Positions 10,033 through 21,344 of a DNA stretch of 64,000 nt are shown here, in pieces. The notes under the pieces were generated by a model. The model was not told the DNA's origin. It saw only the letters and a list, made by a program, of their open reading frames with translations, and made no database searches. Source of the stretch: Pelagophyceae sp. CCMP2097 (taxonomy: Eukaryota; Sar; Pelagophyceae); the NCBI GenBank assembly GCA_026770575.1, contig MU657181.1, positions 203,888 to 267,887 on the forward strand. The letters run 5' to 3'. The stretch's first letter is position 1. The number at the start of each line of letters is the position of its first letter. The position numbers and the translations under genes were made by a program.

Positions 10033-10644
10033 ATGGCGGTGGACGACGATCCGCACCGAGATAGGATGATCGACGACGCTGTTCCGTGGGCGAAGTACGA
10101 GGTGTTGGCTACTTTGGTCAAGGAGCAGGGTGCTCTTATCGAGAAATTGTATGCTAGCATCATAGACAGGGAGATGAAACACGACGGGTTGGAAACCGAC
10201 CTCGCGGCCAAGGATGCCGAGCTAGACGCGCTGCGTGAAGCCGCCGACTTCGCGGCCAAGGATGCTGAGCTAGACGCGCTGCGTGAAGCCGCCGACTTCG
10301 CGGCCAAGAATGCCGAGTTAGACGCGCTGCCAGTGCGTGGTGCCACCGATCTCGCGGCCATGGATGCCGAGCTGGATGCGCTGCGCGCAGCCGCCGCGTC
10401 CTGGGAGCGGCGGTACCTCGAAGAGCACGCGACCTGGGAGCGGCAGCACGCGGCGCGCTCGGCGGGTCGGACGGCGACGGCCAGCCGGCGGTGCGCTCCG
10501 CGTCGCCCGACTCCGCGGAGTAAGCCGGCTCGAGGTGCATGCGCCTGCGCGCTCGTCATATTTTGCTCGGGGCGCGGGACGTCGGAAATCCGTAGGCCCT
10601 CGGCCATTTCAAGGCGCGTTGCCCTCCGCTTCACGGCCTCCTGA
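10033..10644 (+). CDS. Small coiled-coil protein with 16-17-residue repeats
   Basis: ATG 10033 starts MAVDDDPHRDRMIDDAVPWA, then a helix (LVKEQGALIEKLYASIIDRE) and four tandem units of the form LAAKDAELDALREAAD. The units are nearly identical at DNA level, so they expanded recently. Up to about residue 140 the sequence is convincing. After that the frame turns Arg/Pro-rich to 10644. A neighbouring frame instead reads SDGDGQPAVRSASPDSAE and a stop near 10520, which looks like a more natural C-terminus. A frameshift or small unrecognised intron near 10440-10460 is therefore possible. No known family; a structural or scaffold role is a guess. Confidence 0.55.
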   Translation: MAVDDDPHRDRMIDDAVPWAKYEVLATLVKEQGALIEKLYASIIDREMKHDGLETDLAAKDAELDALREAADFAAKDAELDALREAADFAAKNAELDALPVRGATDLAAMDAELDALRAAAASWERRYLEEHATWERQHAARSAGRTATASRRCAPRRPTPRSKPARGACACALVIFCSGRGTSEIRRPSAISRRVALRFTAS

Positions 10645-10935
10645 GGGAAATCAGAAGGGGGATGCTCGATCCCGGCGTCACGGCTCGTCGCGGGGACGGT
10701 CGCGTTCGACGACGTGACGCAAATGCCATTCATCGCGGCCCTTCGAGCCTGGTCCGAGGGCGCTTAAGCGAAGCAGCCCACAGACGGCGTTGGACGATGG
10801 ATTCGATTCGGGGACTGCAGAGAGAACCGACGATTGAGTCGCTGCGTAGCACATGCCTTAGTATGCACCGATGCGCCTCCAATCGCCGCGGCGGGCACCG
10901 TTGCGGCGGGCAGAGTCGCGGCGGAGCAGCGCCGC
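10645..10935. other. 3'-3' intergenic gap
   Basis: About 290 bp between the convergent coiled-coil and ABCG genes. I see no coding pattern, repeat or RNA structure in it. Confidence 0.4.
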
Positions 10936-12704
10936 TTAGACGGCGAGCGTGACCTTTTTGATGAGGACATGCGCTGCGATTGCGAGAGCGGCGATGTAAC
11001 CGAGCTGCACCCAAACGTAGTAGTCTGCCGCCGCTTGGATGTCAATGTCGAGGTAGTCTTCCGGGACGACGCATCGTTTGACGCGCGCGTCGTTTTCGCC
11101 GAAGCGCGAAAAGGGGCAGTCGCGGCCGCGGCAGGCCCGGAAGCGGCCGTCTCGGAACTCTTCCGTGCACATTAACTGGAAGGGATACCTGTAGAACGAG
11201 ACGTACCAAAACGGGTAGAGCACATACTGCCCGTCCTTGGTCAGGTCCTTGAGCGAGAGCAAAAAGCCGGCGAAGACGAGGGAGAGAATGTTTAGCGGAA
11301 CGAACTTGGGGACGGCTGTCTCGACGCTCGACGAGACGGAGCCGACGACGAGTCCCAGCGTCTGCGTCAGCATACCCGTGAGCTGGACGTAGACGATCAG
11401 AAGCCAGAGCCGTGACTCCAAGCCGACGAGAAGCCAGATGACCGTGGTGGAGATTACCGAGGCGATGAGGTTGGCCAGCCAGAGTGTCCCGAGGCGCGCG
11501 GCGAGGTACTCGCCGAGGTGCCGAAGTATTCGCGCTGCAGCACGGGTCGCTCGCTTGTGATGAAGACGACTGTCATGAGGCCCGGCGTGAGGCCCGCGAG
11601 GACCGCGGCGAGGAAGAACAGCGCGACGAGGTTCAGCGCGCGGGCCTGCGTGTTTTGCGCCTGAAAAAAGAAGAGGCCCACGAGCAGGCTCGACGTGAGC
11701 GAAGCCTTGATCTGCACCGCGCCCTGCTGCCGGAACGTCTGCAGCAGCGACCGCCGCGCAATCGTCGAGAAGATGCGCCAGCGGAACGGCCACGCCGGCC
11801 CCGCCGCCGCGCGCGGCCGCCGGCCCGACGCGCCCGCTTCCGCCGCCCACCTGTCGGCGGCGCCATCGAGCATCGCCACGTCGATCGCAGTGTCCGCCGG
11901 GTACTTCGGCCAGACGGAGGCAGCGACGGGGTCCTCGACAAAGTATTTGGTCGACGAAATCGTGAGGCCGTCGTAGGCGACGCGGCCCGCGGTGAGCACT
12001 AAGAGGTGATCGCAAGCGAAGAAGATTTCGGCCGCGGGCTGGTGGATCGTCATCCCGAGCGTCACGCGCGTCTGCTTCGCGAGCGCCACAAGGCCGAGGA
12101 CGACGGACCGCGCGGCGGCGGCGTCGAGGCCCGACGTGGGCTCGTCGACCAAGAGCACGGCGGGCGCGTGGACGACTTCGAGCGAGATTGAGAGGCGCTT
12201 CCGCTGGCCGCCGCTCAAAGCGGCGGCGCGGACGTCGGCCCGTTCCTCGAGGCCAAACTGCGAGAGGACGACGTCGACGCGCTCTGCCGCGGCGCCGCGG
12301 AGCTCGGCGGCGAAGGCGAGCGACTCGCGCGCGGTCAGGTTGTCCAAGAGCACGTCGTCCTGCGGCGCCAGCGCGCCAAAGGCCCCAAACTGCGCCGCAT
12401 TTCGGACCTCCACGCCGCCGGCGAAGATTGCGCCCTCGACGCGCGCGCGCGACGACGCGCGGCCCGCGAGGATGCGCAGCAGCGTCGTCTTGCCCGCGCC
12501 CGACGGCCCGATGATGGCCACTGGGGCGCCGCACTCGAGGAACGTCGAGACGCCGCAGAGGATCTCCGTCGCGCCCACGGCGTACGACACGCCGCGCGCC
12601 TCGAGCAGCACCTCGCCCCGCGCCCGAGGCGCCAAGGCCGCAGACGCGTCGCCGGGACCCAGCTCCAAATCGCCCGCGCCGGCCTCGCCCCCGGCACTCC
12701 TCAT
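10936..12704 (-). CDS. ABCG/WHITE-type half-transporter, with apparent frameshift
   Basis: The order is nucleotide-binding domain then membrane domain, as in ABCG transporters. Walker A is GPSGAGKTT, the Q-loop region APQDDVLLDNLTARES, the signature LSGGQRKRL, Walker B VLLVDEPTSGLD and the H-loop MTIHQP. The membrane half begins with SLLQTFRQQGAVQIKASLTS and includes several hydrophobic segments, then a Cys-containing loop (CTEEFRDGRFRAC). The frame from 12704 covers the first two thirds. The last third (LGEYLAARLGTLWLANL onward) is in another frame, entered near 11520, with no room for an intron. This means either one missing base in the sequence or a real disabling shift. Length about 590 residues is normal for the family. 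ATG 12704 was preferred to a GTG at 12761. Substrate unknown (lipids or small hydrophobics in the family). Confidence 0.85.
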
Positions 12705-13798
12705 GACCCGCCCTGTGGCGTCGACTGCAGACGCGCGCTCGAAGCCTTGCGAATGCCACACGCCGCGCTACGCCGCGCTGCGGTGCGGACCGGGTGCGCC
12801 GGTGCGGCACGTGAGCCAAAAGATTTGGATTTGAATGAAGAACCTTCTCCAGTATGTAGACTCTTCAAGAACCCCCCCACCTCGGAGTGCGGCCGTTGCG
12901 TGTACTCAAAGGTGCAATCGTCTACCGCATGTGCTCCCTGTTGCTCCGCAGCCGAGTACACATCTAGGGGGGTTGGTGGGGAGAGAGTGTTCGAAGAGAG
13001 AAAACGTCTACCGCTTCGTCCACGCCTTGCTCTGCAGCCGGGTATCAATCTAAGGGTAGGTTTTGAGGGGAGGTTTGCACGATCTTGGGACACGTTTGGG
13101 CTTGACGCACCTTTGCCATCGACTTCGACCTCAACAATGCTGTCATTTCATTCGACTCTGTGCCTCTGGGGGACCCGGTTTGAGAGACATTGAGAGCCCC
13201 GAGTCGAGAGGCACACGTGTTGTTTGTTGGTCGCGGAGAGCTGAAAAGCCCGGGACCGTTCTCCTTCTTGGTTTGTTTGTTTTACGGTCGCTGTTTCCGG
13301 CTCTCGGTCGTCGCGCGGCTGGGCGTTCTACCCAACCAGCTCCGCCTCTGGGCTCCGCCTCTGGGCTCAAACAGCGGTTGTGAATATAGGGACTGATTTA
13401 AATCTTCTGAATTCCCACTCAGAACAAATTTTACTTTCGGGAGCAGACAGGGACTCGAGAGACGCCCGAGAGACGCAGAGCGCGCCCGTCTATAGGACCG
13501 TGCTCGTCGTCTCTACGCCACGCCTAGGTGCGCTTACTCGGAGCGCGGCGTCCTTTGCCCTTGGAAACCGTTCGGTCTCTGTGGCTCCTTATCTGACTCT
13601 GCTCGTCCACCAAGCTCAGCCCCGCCCTGCTCCGCTCGTCCACGACACGCGTCGATACGTGAAAATTCTTCCCCCCACCTCGGCGCCGCGACGTCAGCCC
13701 GCGAGCGCTTCGTTGGGATCGCCTTGCGATGCCCTCGTCCCTCGACGAGGCTCCTCGTCGACTGCGGATGATTGATTCCTTGCTTAGCGAAGAACTTG
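12705..13798. other. 1.1-kb gene-poor region with a degenerate direct repeat
   Basis: The 5' flank of the transporter carries AAAAGATTTGGATTTGAATG at about 12822, a promoter-like AT-rich box. Two imperfect copies of a roughly 50-bp segment beginning CGTCTACCGC and ending in an ATCTAGGGG/ATCTAAGGG-like block lie at about 12919-12970 and 13005-13056. A 13-bp doublet (CTCCGCCTCTGGG) sits at 13342-13370. Around 13385-13435 the sequence is AT-rich. I see no protein-coding exon. Confidence 0.4.
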
Positions 13799-16700
13799 TT
13801 AGCCGCAGGTGATTCTCATGCCGCCGTCGGGCGAGTCGCGGACGCAGCACGCGCCAAAGACGGGGCGGCAGGGCCGGTCGTAAAAGTCGCGGTTTGTTTC
13901 GTCGGCGAGCGTGTCCAGCGCTTGGTGGAGCCTGCGCAAAATGCATCGACGCGGCGACGCGCGAGCGTCGCGGGGGCGCTGCGCTTCGACGCGTGCGCCC
14001 GCTTCGAAATCTCCTTGAGGGGCTTGTCCTACAAAGACATGGATGCACAAACGACGCAGCACGGAGGAGCAGAAGAGACGGACGATGGCCTGGAGCGTCG
14101 CGTTGGCACTTCGCGCGACGTCGTCCGCGAGCCTAGCCGTGCTGCGTGATCCATTTCGGTCGACGAGACTCTCGTCGGGGAGCGCACCTGAGGATCTCGG
14201 CGGCTGTCTGCGTCCTCCTTTCGGCGGACTCGATCATCTGGCGCACTGCATAGACGATGGCCTGCAGTCACAAGGTCCTTTGAAGAAGAGCGTCGCTAGG
14301 GAGCGGTCGCTTTCGAAGAAGAGGGCCTCCCGCGCGCGCGGCGGCCCAAAAATGGCCACGCTGGCCCTCGCATCCGATGTGGCGCGTTGCTCGCCCACGC
14401 GTTTGGCGAGCCTCTGCCAGTCGAGGTCGCCCGACTCGTTGGCCGTGGCCCCTCGCAGCTCCGCTTGGATGGCCAGCGCGTCGGCGCCTAGGAGCGTCGG
14501 TAAAGCCTCGCAGAGCGTCGTTTACGGTCGACGGCACGCGCTCCGGAGCCACCCGTTTCCACGATGAGCATCGGTCCTTGGCGTCGCCTCTCCTGCCGCT
14601 CACGACTGCGTTTCCGCCGTCCTTTGACAGTCCGTTTTGCCGACGCGGGTCGTCGCCGCTCGGTGTCAAAAAAACAGTTTTGGGCTGCGGTGCGTTCCGG
14701 CGCCGCTTGGGCGCCGCGCCGCCCTGCGTGTCGACGAGGCCCGCCGCGAGCAATTTGTCGAGGACGGCGCCGCCGTGGCCCGCGGCGGCGAGCCTTTGTA
14801 GCGCGTCGTCCAAGTCGACTTCGGCCGCGCCGCCGAAGACATCTGCGAGGCCCTCGCGCAGCGCCAACGTCGTGGCGTTCGACACGACGCCAAAGCTCGC
14901 GAGCCGCGCGCCTGGCGCAGAACTCAAAGAGACCCCTTTCCGACGGTCGCCTCTCAAACGAGGGGCCCTCACGGTCGATGCGCCGTCGCTCGTCGTCGAC
15001 GGCGGCCGCGGCGCGGTCGCGCGTCGCGTTTGCGTTTGCGAGGAGGAGGCGCGCGGCGGCCCGCGCGGACGCGACGGTTGCCATGTCGGCGGTCGCGGCG
15101 GCGAGCCTTGAAAGGAGGTGGACCGCGGGCGCGCGGACGTCTGCGTCTATTCGCGCGTGCGCGGCGACGACGGTGGCGTTGTCGGCGTCGCGCGGCACGC
15201 CGAGGACGGCGTAGAGGTCGAAGCCATCTGGGGTGGCCTTTTCGTTCCATCGCTTCGTGGCGGACTTGGCCACCTAATAATAATAAATAATAAAAATCAC
15301 AGGGCGGCCCGTCCCTGACCTCGGCGTCGACGAGGCCCAGCACGTCGCGCAAACAGTTCGACGGCTGCGGCGGGCCCAGCCGCGTGCACCACGCCCGCGC
15401 CGCCCGCTCCGGACCGCGGACGCACCCTCCCGCCGCGCCCGCCGCGCCCGCCGCCGCCGGCGCCGCGTCGAGGGCGGCGATGGCGGCACTCGTCTCGTCG
15501 TCGGCGCCGTGGGGCCACGTCGAGCCGCCGTGCTCAAGCGACGCGCCGTCGTACTCGCCGGCGGCGCAGGGCCGCCACTCGTCGGCGTAATAGCGGAGCG
15601 TGTGCTTCAAGCCGCCGAAATCGAGCGGCCTACGTCTAGCGTCGCCGGCGGGCCGACGGCGAGCCAAGGGCGGCCGAGGGCGAGCCAAGGAGGTGTAAGG
15701 ACGAGGCAGCGACTTACAGCTCGAAGAGGAGCATTCTCGGCGTGTACTTCTTTCCCGCGGCGCGGCAGTCCTCTGGCGGTTCGTTTCCCGGCGGCCGCTG
15801 CGCCTCTGGGGCGCAGAGCGCGTCGTAGTATTTCTGCGGCCAGCCGGCGTGCGTGTAGTTTGGCTGGAGGAGTTCGTGTTTTTTGCAAGCCTCGTAAACG
15901 GCGTCCGAGGCCCACTGGTCCTCAAAGACCTGGACCGGCGCCGACCCGAGGAAGCGCTGGTGCTCGTCGACGATCAAAAATTCGAGCGCCGTCGGCGTCG
16001 GCTCCATTGCTTTGAGCGCCAGCGCGGCGGCCGCGTCGGGCCGCCGATCGAGGCCCGCGCCGTCGATCGAGCGGAGGCGCATGCCGCGGTGAATGCCTCG
16101 GCGGTCGGCCTCGGAGTCGTTGCGCACGCCGAGGACCTGGAGGTCCAAAACGCCGCTCCAGCCGACGACGCCAAAGTCGTAGAGCGTCGGCGCACAGCCA
16201 TCAAACTGCGATGAAAAGGCTTCCCCCCCCGCCGCCGCCGCCGCCGCCGCTGCAGCCAGCGCCTCTGCCAAAGTGCCGTCGTCGGCCTCGCCCGAGATGC
16301 GCAGCGTGCGGCCTACCGCCCGCCGTCGCGCAAGGGCCGCGCCTCTGCCCGATGGTCTCACCGCATGCGGCGTCGTCGACGCGTGGCCGCGTCCACGACA
16401 TGTTAAACATTTTCGCAGCTTTCGGCTGCTCGACGTGCGCCGCCGCCACGATCTCTTCAGCGCGCGCGCAGAGCTCGCGCGGCGCGAGCTGCGCGCACGC
16501 CAGCGCGCTCAAAGCGCGCCGCAGCGCCCGCGGCGGCGCCGCCACTTCGCCGTCGTCGCTCCCGCCGTCCTGCCCCGACGAGTACCACAGCGACCGTACG
16601 CCTACACGCCGCGTCCATGGGGGGCTCTCGGAGGGCGAGGCGCGTACCGTCGACGACTTGCTCGCCTTCCCAGACCTATAGGACCGCGTCCGACCCTTGG

Positions 16701-18675
16701 GAACCGACCCTTGGGAAACAGGGCTTCCCGAGGGGCACGCACCTCGATGCGCAGGTCCTTGGGCCTCGGCCAACCGAGGCCTTGGACCGTCTCCTTGGCC
16801 ACCGCCGTCGCCCAGGCGATGGCGCGCCGCCGAGTGCACAGCACGTTCGGCTTGGTGCAGAGCTGCGATCGGCGTCTCAAAAGACGAGAGGACGACCGAC
16901 GCCGTTCATCGCAGGGATCGACACGACGCCCGCAAGCACGCTCCGGGCTCACTCGTTCACAAGCACTCGCCAAATGCATTTGGGGAAAGGGGAAATTCCT
17001 TGTCTGGGATCCACGCCACGCGCGCAAAGGCCGTCGCGGTTTCTCACCGAGGCGGCGAGCCGGACGTAGAAATCGCAGCCGTGGCAGCCTAGAAGATGGT
17101 CCTTGAAGAGACCCTGCGCAGGGCGCGTCGATGCCTCGCACCGTGCTTGACGGAGAAAGCGTAGGCGAGGTCGTGGGCCTCGGCGCCGTCGACAACGTCC
17201 AGCGTCCCGACCAAGACCTCTTCCTTGTCCTTGCCTACGCTCAGCGTGGGGCGCAGCCTCTTCGAAAAAGAAGCGCACCGTAGGGCCCTCGGATTGGGAG
17301 GCGGTCGACGACAGGTCCTACGCGTGCGCAGGCGAGCGCGGCGGGCCGCCGGGGCAGCATCTCCGCGGCGGCCTCGTGGCCGCAGAGCTCGCGCGCGAGG
17401 CGTCGCGCGGCGGTGATAGGCCAGCCGTGCGCAGTCGCAAAGGTGTATGCAACATCCGCAGGCTCGTCGCCGGCAAAGACCTCGAGCGACTCGGGCGCGC
17501 CGCTCGGCGCAGACGCCTCGGCGAAGGCGCCGTCGGCGCCGCGGTGGAGCACCGGCGCCGCCGAAAACAGTAAAGCGCTCGACCTAAACGCCGGCCGTCC
17601 GGGAAATACATAAGACGAGAGAGGAGTGGGGCGCCGCCTTTCTTCGACGGCCTCGACGGTAGTCGCTCACCTTGTGCACTTGAACGTCTTGGCGGCCGTC
17701 TTGCAGAGCGAGCGGAAGAGCTGCGAGCTCATGTCCGCGTTCATCGGGTGCGCCAGCGCGAACCGCGAGACGGCGTCGATCACCTCCTCGCCTGCGCGGC
17801 ACCGTCAGCCGTCGTCGAGTAAAGTCCCAAAGAGGACGCGGCAGGCGGACCGCTGAAGACTTCGAGCGTCCCGAGCGACGACGCGTCGTCGATGGTCACC
17901 TCGAGCCCCTTGACGACAACCTTCGGCGCCGACTCGCACCTGCGCCCGACCTCGCGGGACAGTCGCCGCAAGCGCCGACGACTCTCTCACAGCCAGAGCT
18001 TCGAGAGCACGGAGTCTGCGCAGAGGCGGTCGAGTAGGCCGGCGCCGAACCAGTCTGGGACATCCGGGGCGTAGCGAAAGAGGAACGCGGCGACGGCGTC
18101 CTCGGGCTGCTGCGCTTCCCACCTGTGCGCGCCTCGTGCGCGCGGACATCTTCAATAGAGGGGACGCACACGCGGAGGCGGCCGGGGATGGGCTGGCCGT
18201 CCACAGGCGACTTGACCACGTTCTCGTAGAGCACGGCCGCCTGGAGCCCGCCTCATCAAGACGGAGAACAAGGGTCTGAAAGGATCGACGCACGGTCCGG
18301 GTGCACCGCGGCTTGCCGGCGCCCTGCGTGGACATGGTTCGGTGCGTCGCGGGGTATGGACCCGGCTTTTCGCACAGGTTTGAGCGTCGCCTTGTCCGTG
18401 TCGTAGTTGCCTTCGCAGACGGCTTTGACGAGCGCTTGCCGCGATACGGCGTCGAGGCCGTGGCGGAACCCAAAGGCGTAGGCGGCGTCGGCCACCTCGT
18501 CGTCGGCGTGGAGCTCCAGAAAGCCGAGACGCGCGCCGCCGTCGCCGTCGACCGCGATGCGGTGCGCCACCGCCGCCGCGTCCAAACGCCGCCGCAGCAC
18601 CTCGGCGACACTCGCTGCCGAGCACCGCGCGGCCAGCCACAGCAGCGTCAGCCGCGCGCGGCCCGCGCGCCGCAT
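13799..18675 (-). CDS. Large secreted multi-module protein with PDZ-like and HPD-less J-like domains
   Basis: Nineteen exons join in phase to about 1158 residues: 18675-18376, 18240-18172, 18109-17991, 17939-17851, 17791-17671, 17583-17279, 17234-17142, 17088-17048, 16862-16743, 16675-16648, 16601-16362, 16312-15718, 15629-15320, 15273-14973, 14911-14604, 14506-14360, 14261-14188, 14132-14049, 13931-13799. Residues 1-22 form a signal peptide. At least eight divergent modules follow, each with a hydrophobic strand, an acidic turn, a helix with F/Y and H, and a final helix ending in LC. Examples are LEVFAGDEPADVAYTFATAH, LEVFSGEEVIDAVSRFALAH and PVQVFEDQWASDAVYEACKK. A PDZ-like domain lies near 555-620 (LQVLGVRNDSEADRRGI..GMRLRSIDG). 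A J-like domain lies near 826-890 (FDLYAVLGVPRDADNATVVA), but the HPD motif is absent. The C-terminus is helical and ends CCVRDSPDGGMRITCG. ER or extracellular location follows from the signal peptide. Function unknown. Exons 16-18 are the least sure. Confidence 0.72.
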
Positions 18676-18886
18676 GACTAAAGCGCGGCGATCGCTGAAA
18701 AGGGTTTGTAGAAACTCACCAAAAATGAAAACGAGGGGGCTACTCAGAGCCTATTCTCCGCATTGGGTTGGGGTTCGTGATGCCGAAAGGCGGACCAAAG
18801 GTGAAAGCGGCGCCCGCGCGCGTCGCCGGGCCTTTGAAGCGAGATGCATTGGGGGCGTTGCTTTTGAACGCCGGAGTCGCACGTCC

Positions 18887-19754
18887 TCAGAACATGTCTT
18901 TAATGGAGAGTGGCCGGTCGATTGGGCTCCGCTCGGCGGTGGCGCTGAGCGCCCTGCCGAGCAGGGTCTCGAGGATGGTCATCGCCGCGAGCTGGTCCTC
19001 GGTCCGCTCCATCCACCGCTTGCTCACCGCGTCGCCGCGGCGATCGTGAGCCATTTGCCTAAACGCGCACCTCAAAGCGCCGACGACGCGACGGCCCGGG
19101 CGCTGCTTCGTACGTCGTGTATCGCTCGTCGAAAAACGTGAGCGGCGTCGCCTACAGGAGTCGCCATCGACGCGTCGTAAGGCGGTCGCGGCGACTCGCC
19201 AGGCCGGTTCTCCGCAAGTCCTGCACGATCTCGAGGACGGAAGCGCATTGCTTCCCTTGGAGACCTACGGCCGTGCTCCTCGCCCGCGGCCCGCGGGGCG
19301 GCCTCCGCGGCGCGCGTCGCTGACCGTTTTTCTCGATGGGCCAGCCGACGACGAGGAGGCCGACGTCATGCGCCTTGGACATGACCGAGATCTCTTGCAC
19401 GATTTGGCCTGGCGCGTTTCCCTCGAGCGCCCCCGGGGCGACGCCGGGCTGGTCACTCACTCAAGTCGAGCGGGTTCTTCTTCGGACGGTAGAGCCTGCA
19501 ATCGACGCGTCTCAAGTAGGTAGAGCCTGCAATCGACGGGCAGCGTCGTTTCACCGGACGCGGCGCGGGTGCGTCTTCAGCGGCGTCGCCGAGACTTGGT
19601 CCCTGGACAGCGCGACACCGATCCTCTGCCACGACACGTCGAGACCCAAAGCGCCGCACTTCGTGCGCCGCAGCAGCGCGCCGGCCTGGGCCAGCGACAG
19701 GTACCCGGCGAGGCCCGGCATGACGAGCGGCGCCATCGCCATCGACATCGCCAT
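18887..19754 (-). CDS. ruvX: RuvX/YqgF-family RNase H-fold nuclease homologue
   Basis: Six exons, 19754-19555, 19495-19461, 19408-19325, 19264-19200, 19151-19071 and 19018-18887, give 198 residues. The family's blocks appear in order: LGLDVSWQRIGVALS (first catalytic Asp), NPLDLSQIVQEIS, VGLLVVGWPIEKNGLQG (VVG-P--.-G motif), TFFDERYTTYEAA (DER-TT-EA motif) and EDQLAAMTILE (final Asp). RuvX/YqgF proteins resolve Holliday junctions in some bacteria and process rRNA in others. In algae they are usually organelle-targeted, and the roughly 45-residue N-terminal extension fits that. Intron 4 appears to use a GC donor (CTG|GCGAGT) with TAG|G. Intron 1 contains a duplicated acceptor (see findings). 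The gene is back-to-back with the SpoU methyltransferase, 140 bp apart. Confidence 0.85.
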
Positions 19755-19894
19755 TGCCGTGCACGCGGAGCGCGTGCGTTTTGGCTTTTAGTATCGCCGA
19801 ACGAGGTTTCGCCGAAAACCGAAGTGCGAGGTCTCAACTCGCAATCGAACCGTAAACGTCGACCGGGTGCCGTCGGACCGGACCGAGCGCGGGT
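19755..19894. promoter_or_regulatory. Divergent promoter region of RuvX and SpoU genes
   Basis: The 140 bp between the two start codons must carry both promoters. It is less GC-rich than its flanks around 19785-19860. No specific motif is evident beyond composition. Confidence 0.3.
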
Positions 19895-21078
19895 ATGCGG
19901 CTCCGCCTCGCAGCGTGGGCCGTCTGCCTCGCGTCGGCATGTGCGCTGCGCCTCGGCGGCGTCAGCGTGGTGCTCGTGGGCCCGCAGTACGCTTCAAACG
20001 TCGGCGCCGTGGCTCGCCTCTGCGCCAACTTTGAAGTCGGCAGACTCATCCTCGTCGCGCCCGAGTACGACCGCGAAGCCGAAGCCACGTTCGAGCGCAG
20101 ATTCGCCATGCCCGCGGGGAGACAAGTGCTCGCGGAGCGCTCGGCGGCCGTGGCGTGCCTCGCCGACGCTTTGACCCACGTCGACGCCGCAGTCGCGTTC
20201 TCGCGCAGAGCCGGTGCGGCCACGGTGGGCCACGAAGACCGCCGCCTCCGCGCGACGTGTGTTTAGGTGCGAACCGGCAGCTCGGGGGCCTCGACTCGCT
20301 CGTGCCGCAGCTCGCGCTCCAGCACAACGCGGACGGCTCCGCCGCCGACGGCGTGGCCGTGGCGCCGCGGCGCGTCGCGCTCGTCTTCGGCCGAGAAGCA
20401 GACGGTACGCGGACGACGCGGCCGCCGGCGCGCCCCAAGGCCGCTTTGAGCACGCGCCGGCGACGCTCCCTGCCGCAGGCCTGACGACGGCGGAGCTGGC
20501 GCAGTGCGGCAGCGCCGTCGCCATCGACTGCGACGGATCGCTCAACCTCCCCGCGGCGGTGGCGCGCGAACAGCGTTGGCCAATGCTGGTCGGAGGACCC
20601 GGATCCACGGCAGTGGTTCCAGTCGAGAGGGCAAGGTTTGCCGGGGCTGACGGTCTCACACGCTTCCCCCGGTGGGTCCTGCCCTCGAGTGCCCGTCGAC
20701 CGTTCTTGCTAGGCGATTGCTCTATGCGAGGCGCACCGCGGCGCACCAAGCGCCACGTCCGAGGCGCCCGCGGCCGAGGCCGCGGCCCCCGACCGCCACT
20801 CCGAGGCCCTCGTCAGCCGCGTGCGCACGTTTTTAAACGACGGCGCCGCGGACGACGCGGACCGTTTTTTGAAAACGTCGCGGGGCAAGGTCCCCTTGGA
20901 GAGAAACTCGTTGGATGTGGTCGACCGCCTGCTCCAAAGGTCGCGGGCCACGTCCGCAGAAGTCGACGCGCTGCACAAGCTCTTCGCCCAAGTCGAGAAG
21001 AAGGCCTCAAACGAACCGCAACGGCAGGGCGGCGACAAAGAGCGCCAGGGCGACCAGGGGAGCGAGGTTTTCGCTTAA
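19895..21078 (+). CDS. SpoU/TrmH-type RNA 2'-O-methyltransferase
   Basis: Four exons, 19895-20213, 20267-20404, 20479-20558 and 20713-21078, give 300 residues. Residues 1-19 are a cleavable hydrophobic leader (MRLRLAAWAVCLASACALR), which in heterokont algae can be the first half of a plastid bipartite signal. SPOUT motif 1 is VVLVGPQYASNVGAVARLCA, motif 2 is RVALVFGREADGLT, and motif 3 is SLNLPAAAIALCE, assembled across intron 3. These form the knotted S-adenosylmethionine site of TrmH/SpoU enzymes, which methylate ribose in tRNA or rRNA. The C-terminal 100 residues are helical and charged (VDRLLQRSRATSAEVDALHK) and may help bind RNA. Targets and compartment are inferred, the family is clear. 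Confidence 0.9.
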
Positions 21079-21344
21079 ATAAGAAATACTATTGGACTAT
21101 TGGGAGCAGATGAGGCGAGCGAAAACAAAAAGGGTTTCCTATGCACGGCGCGACCAAGGGAGGCGCGGGAACGTCGGCGGGCGCGACGCACGCAGGCCCC
21201 GGATGGTGGTGACACGATGGAAGACGGAACTCGGACCGCCCAGGATTGTGACGGTTCGGGTTTTCTGAGACGTATCTTGAACGCACTCAGGAGAGTTCCG
21301 TCGTGCGTCGCGCGGGCCCGCGCTCGCGCGTCGCTCTCGCCGCC

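Noticed and set aside
16225..16262. CCG/GCC trinucleotide run as a regulatory repeat
   Set aside because: It lies in exon 12 of the modular gene and encodes an alanine run.
18301..18681. Plus-strand open frames over the modular gene
   Set aside because: The minus-strand exons have a signal peptide, phase-consistent introns and recurring modules, while the plus frames have none of these.
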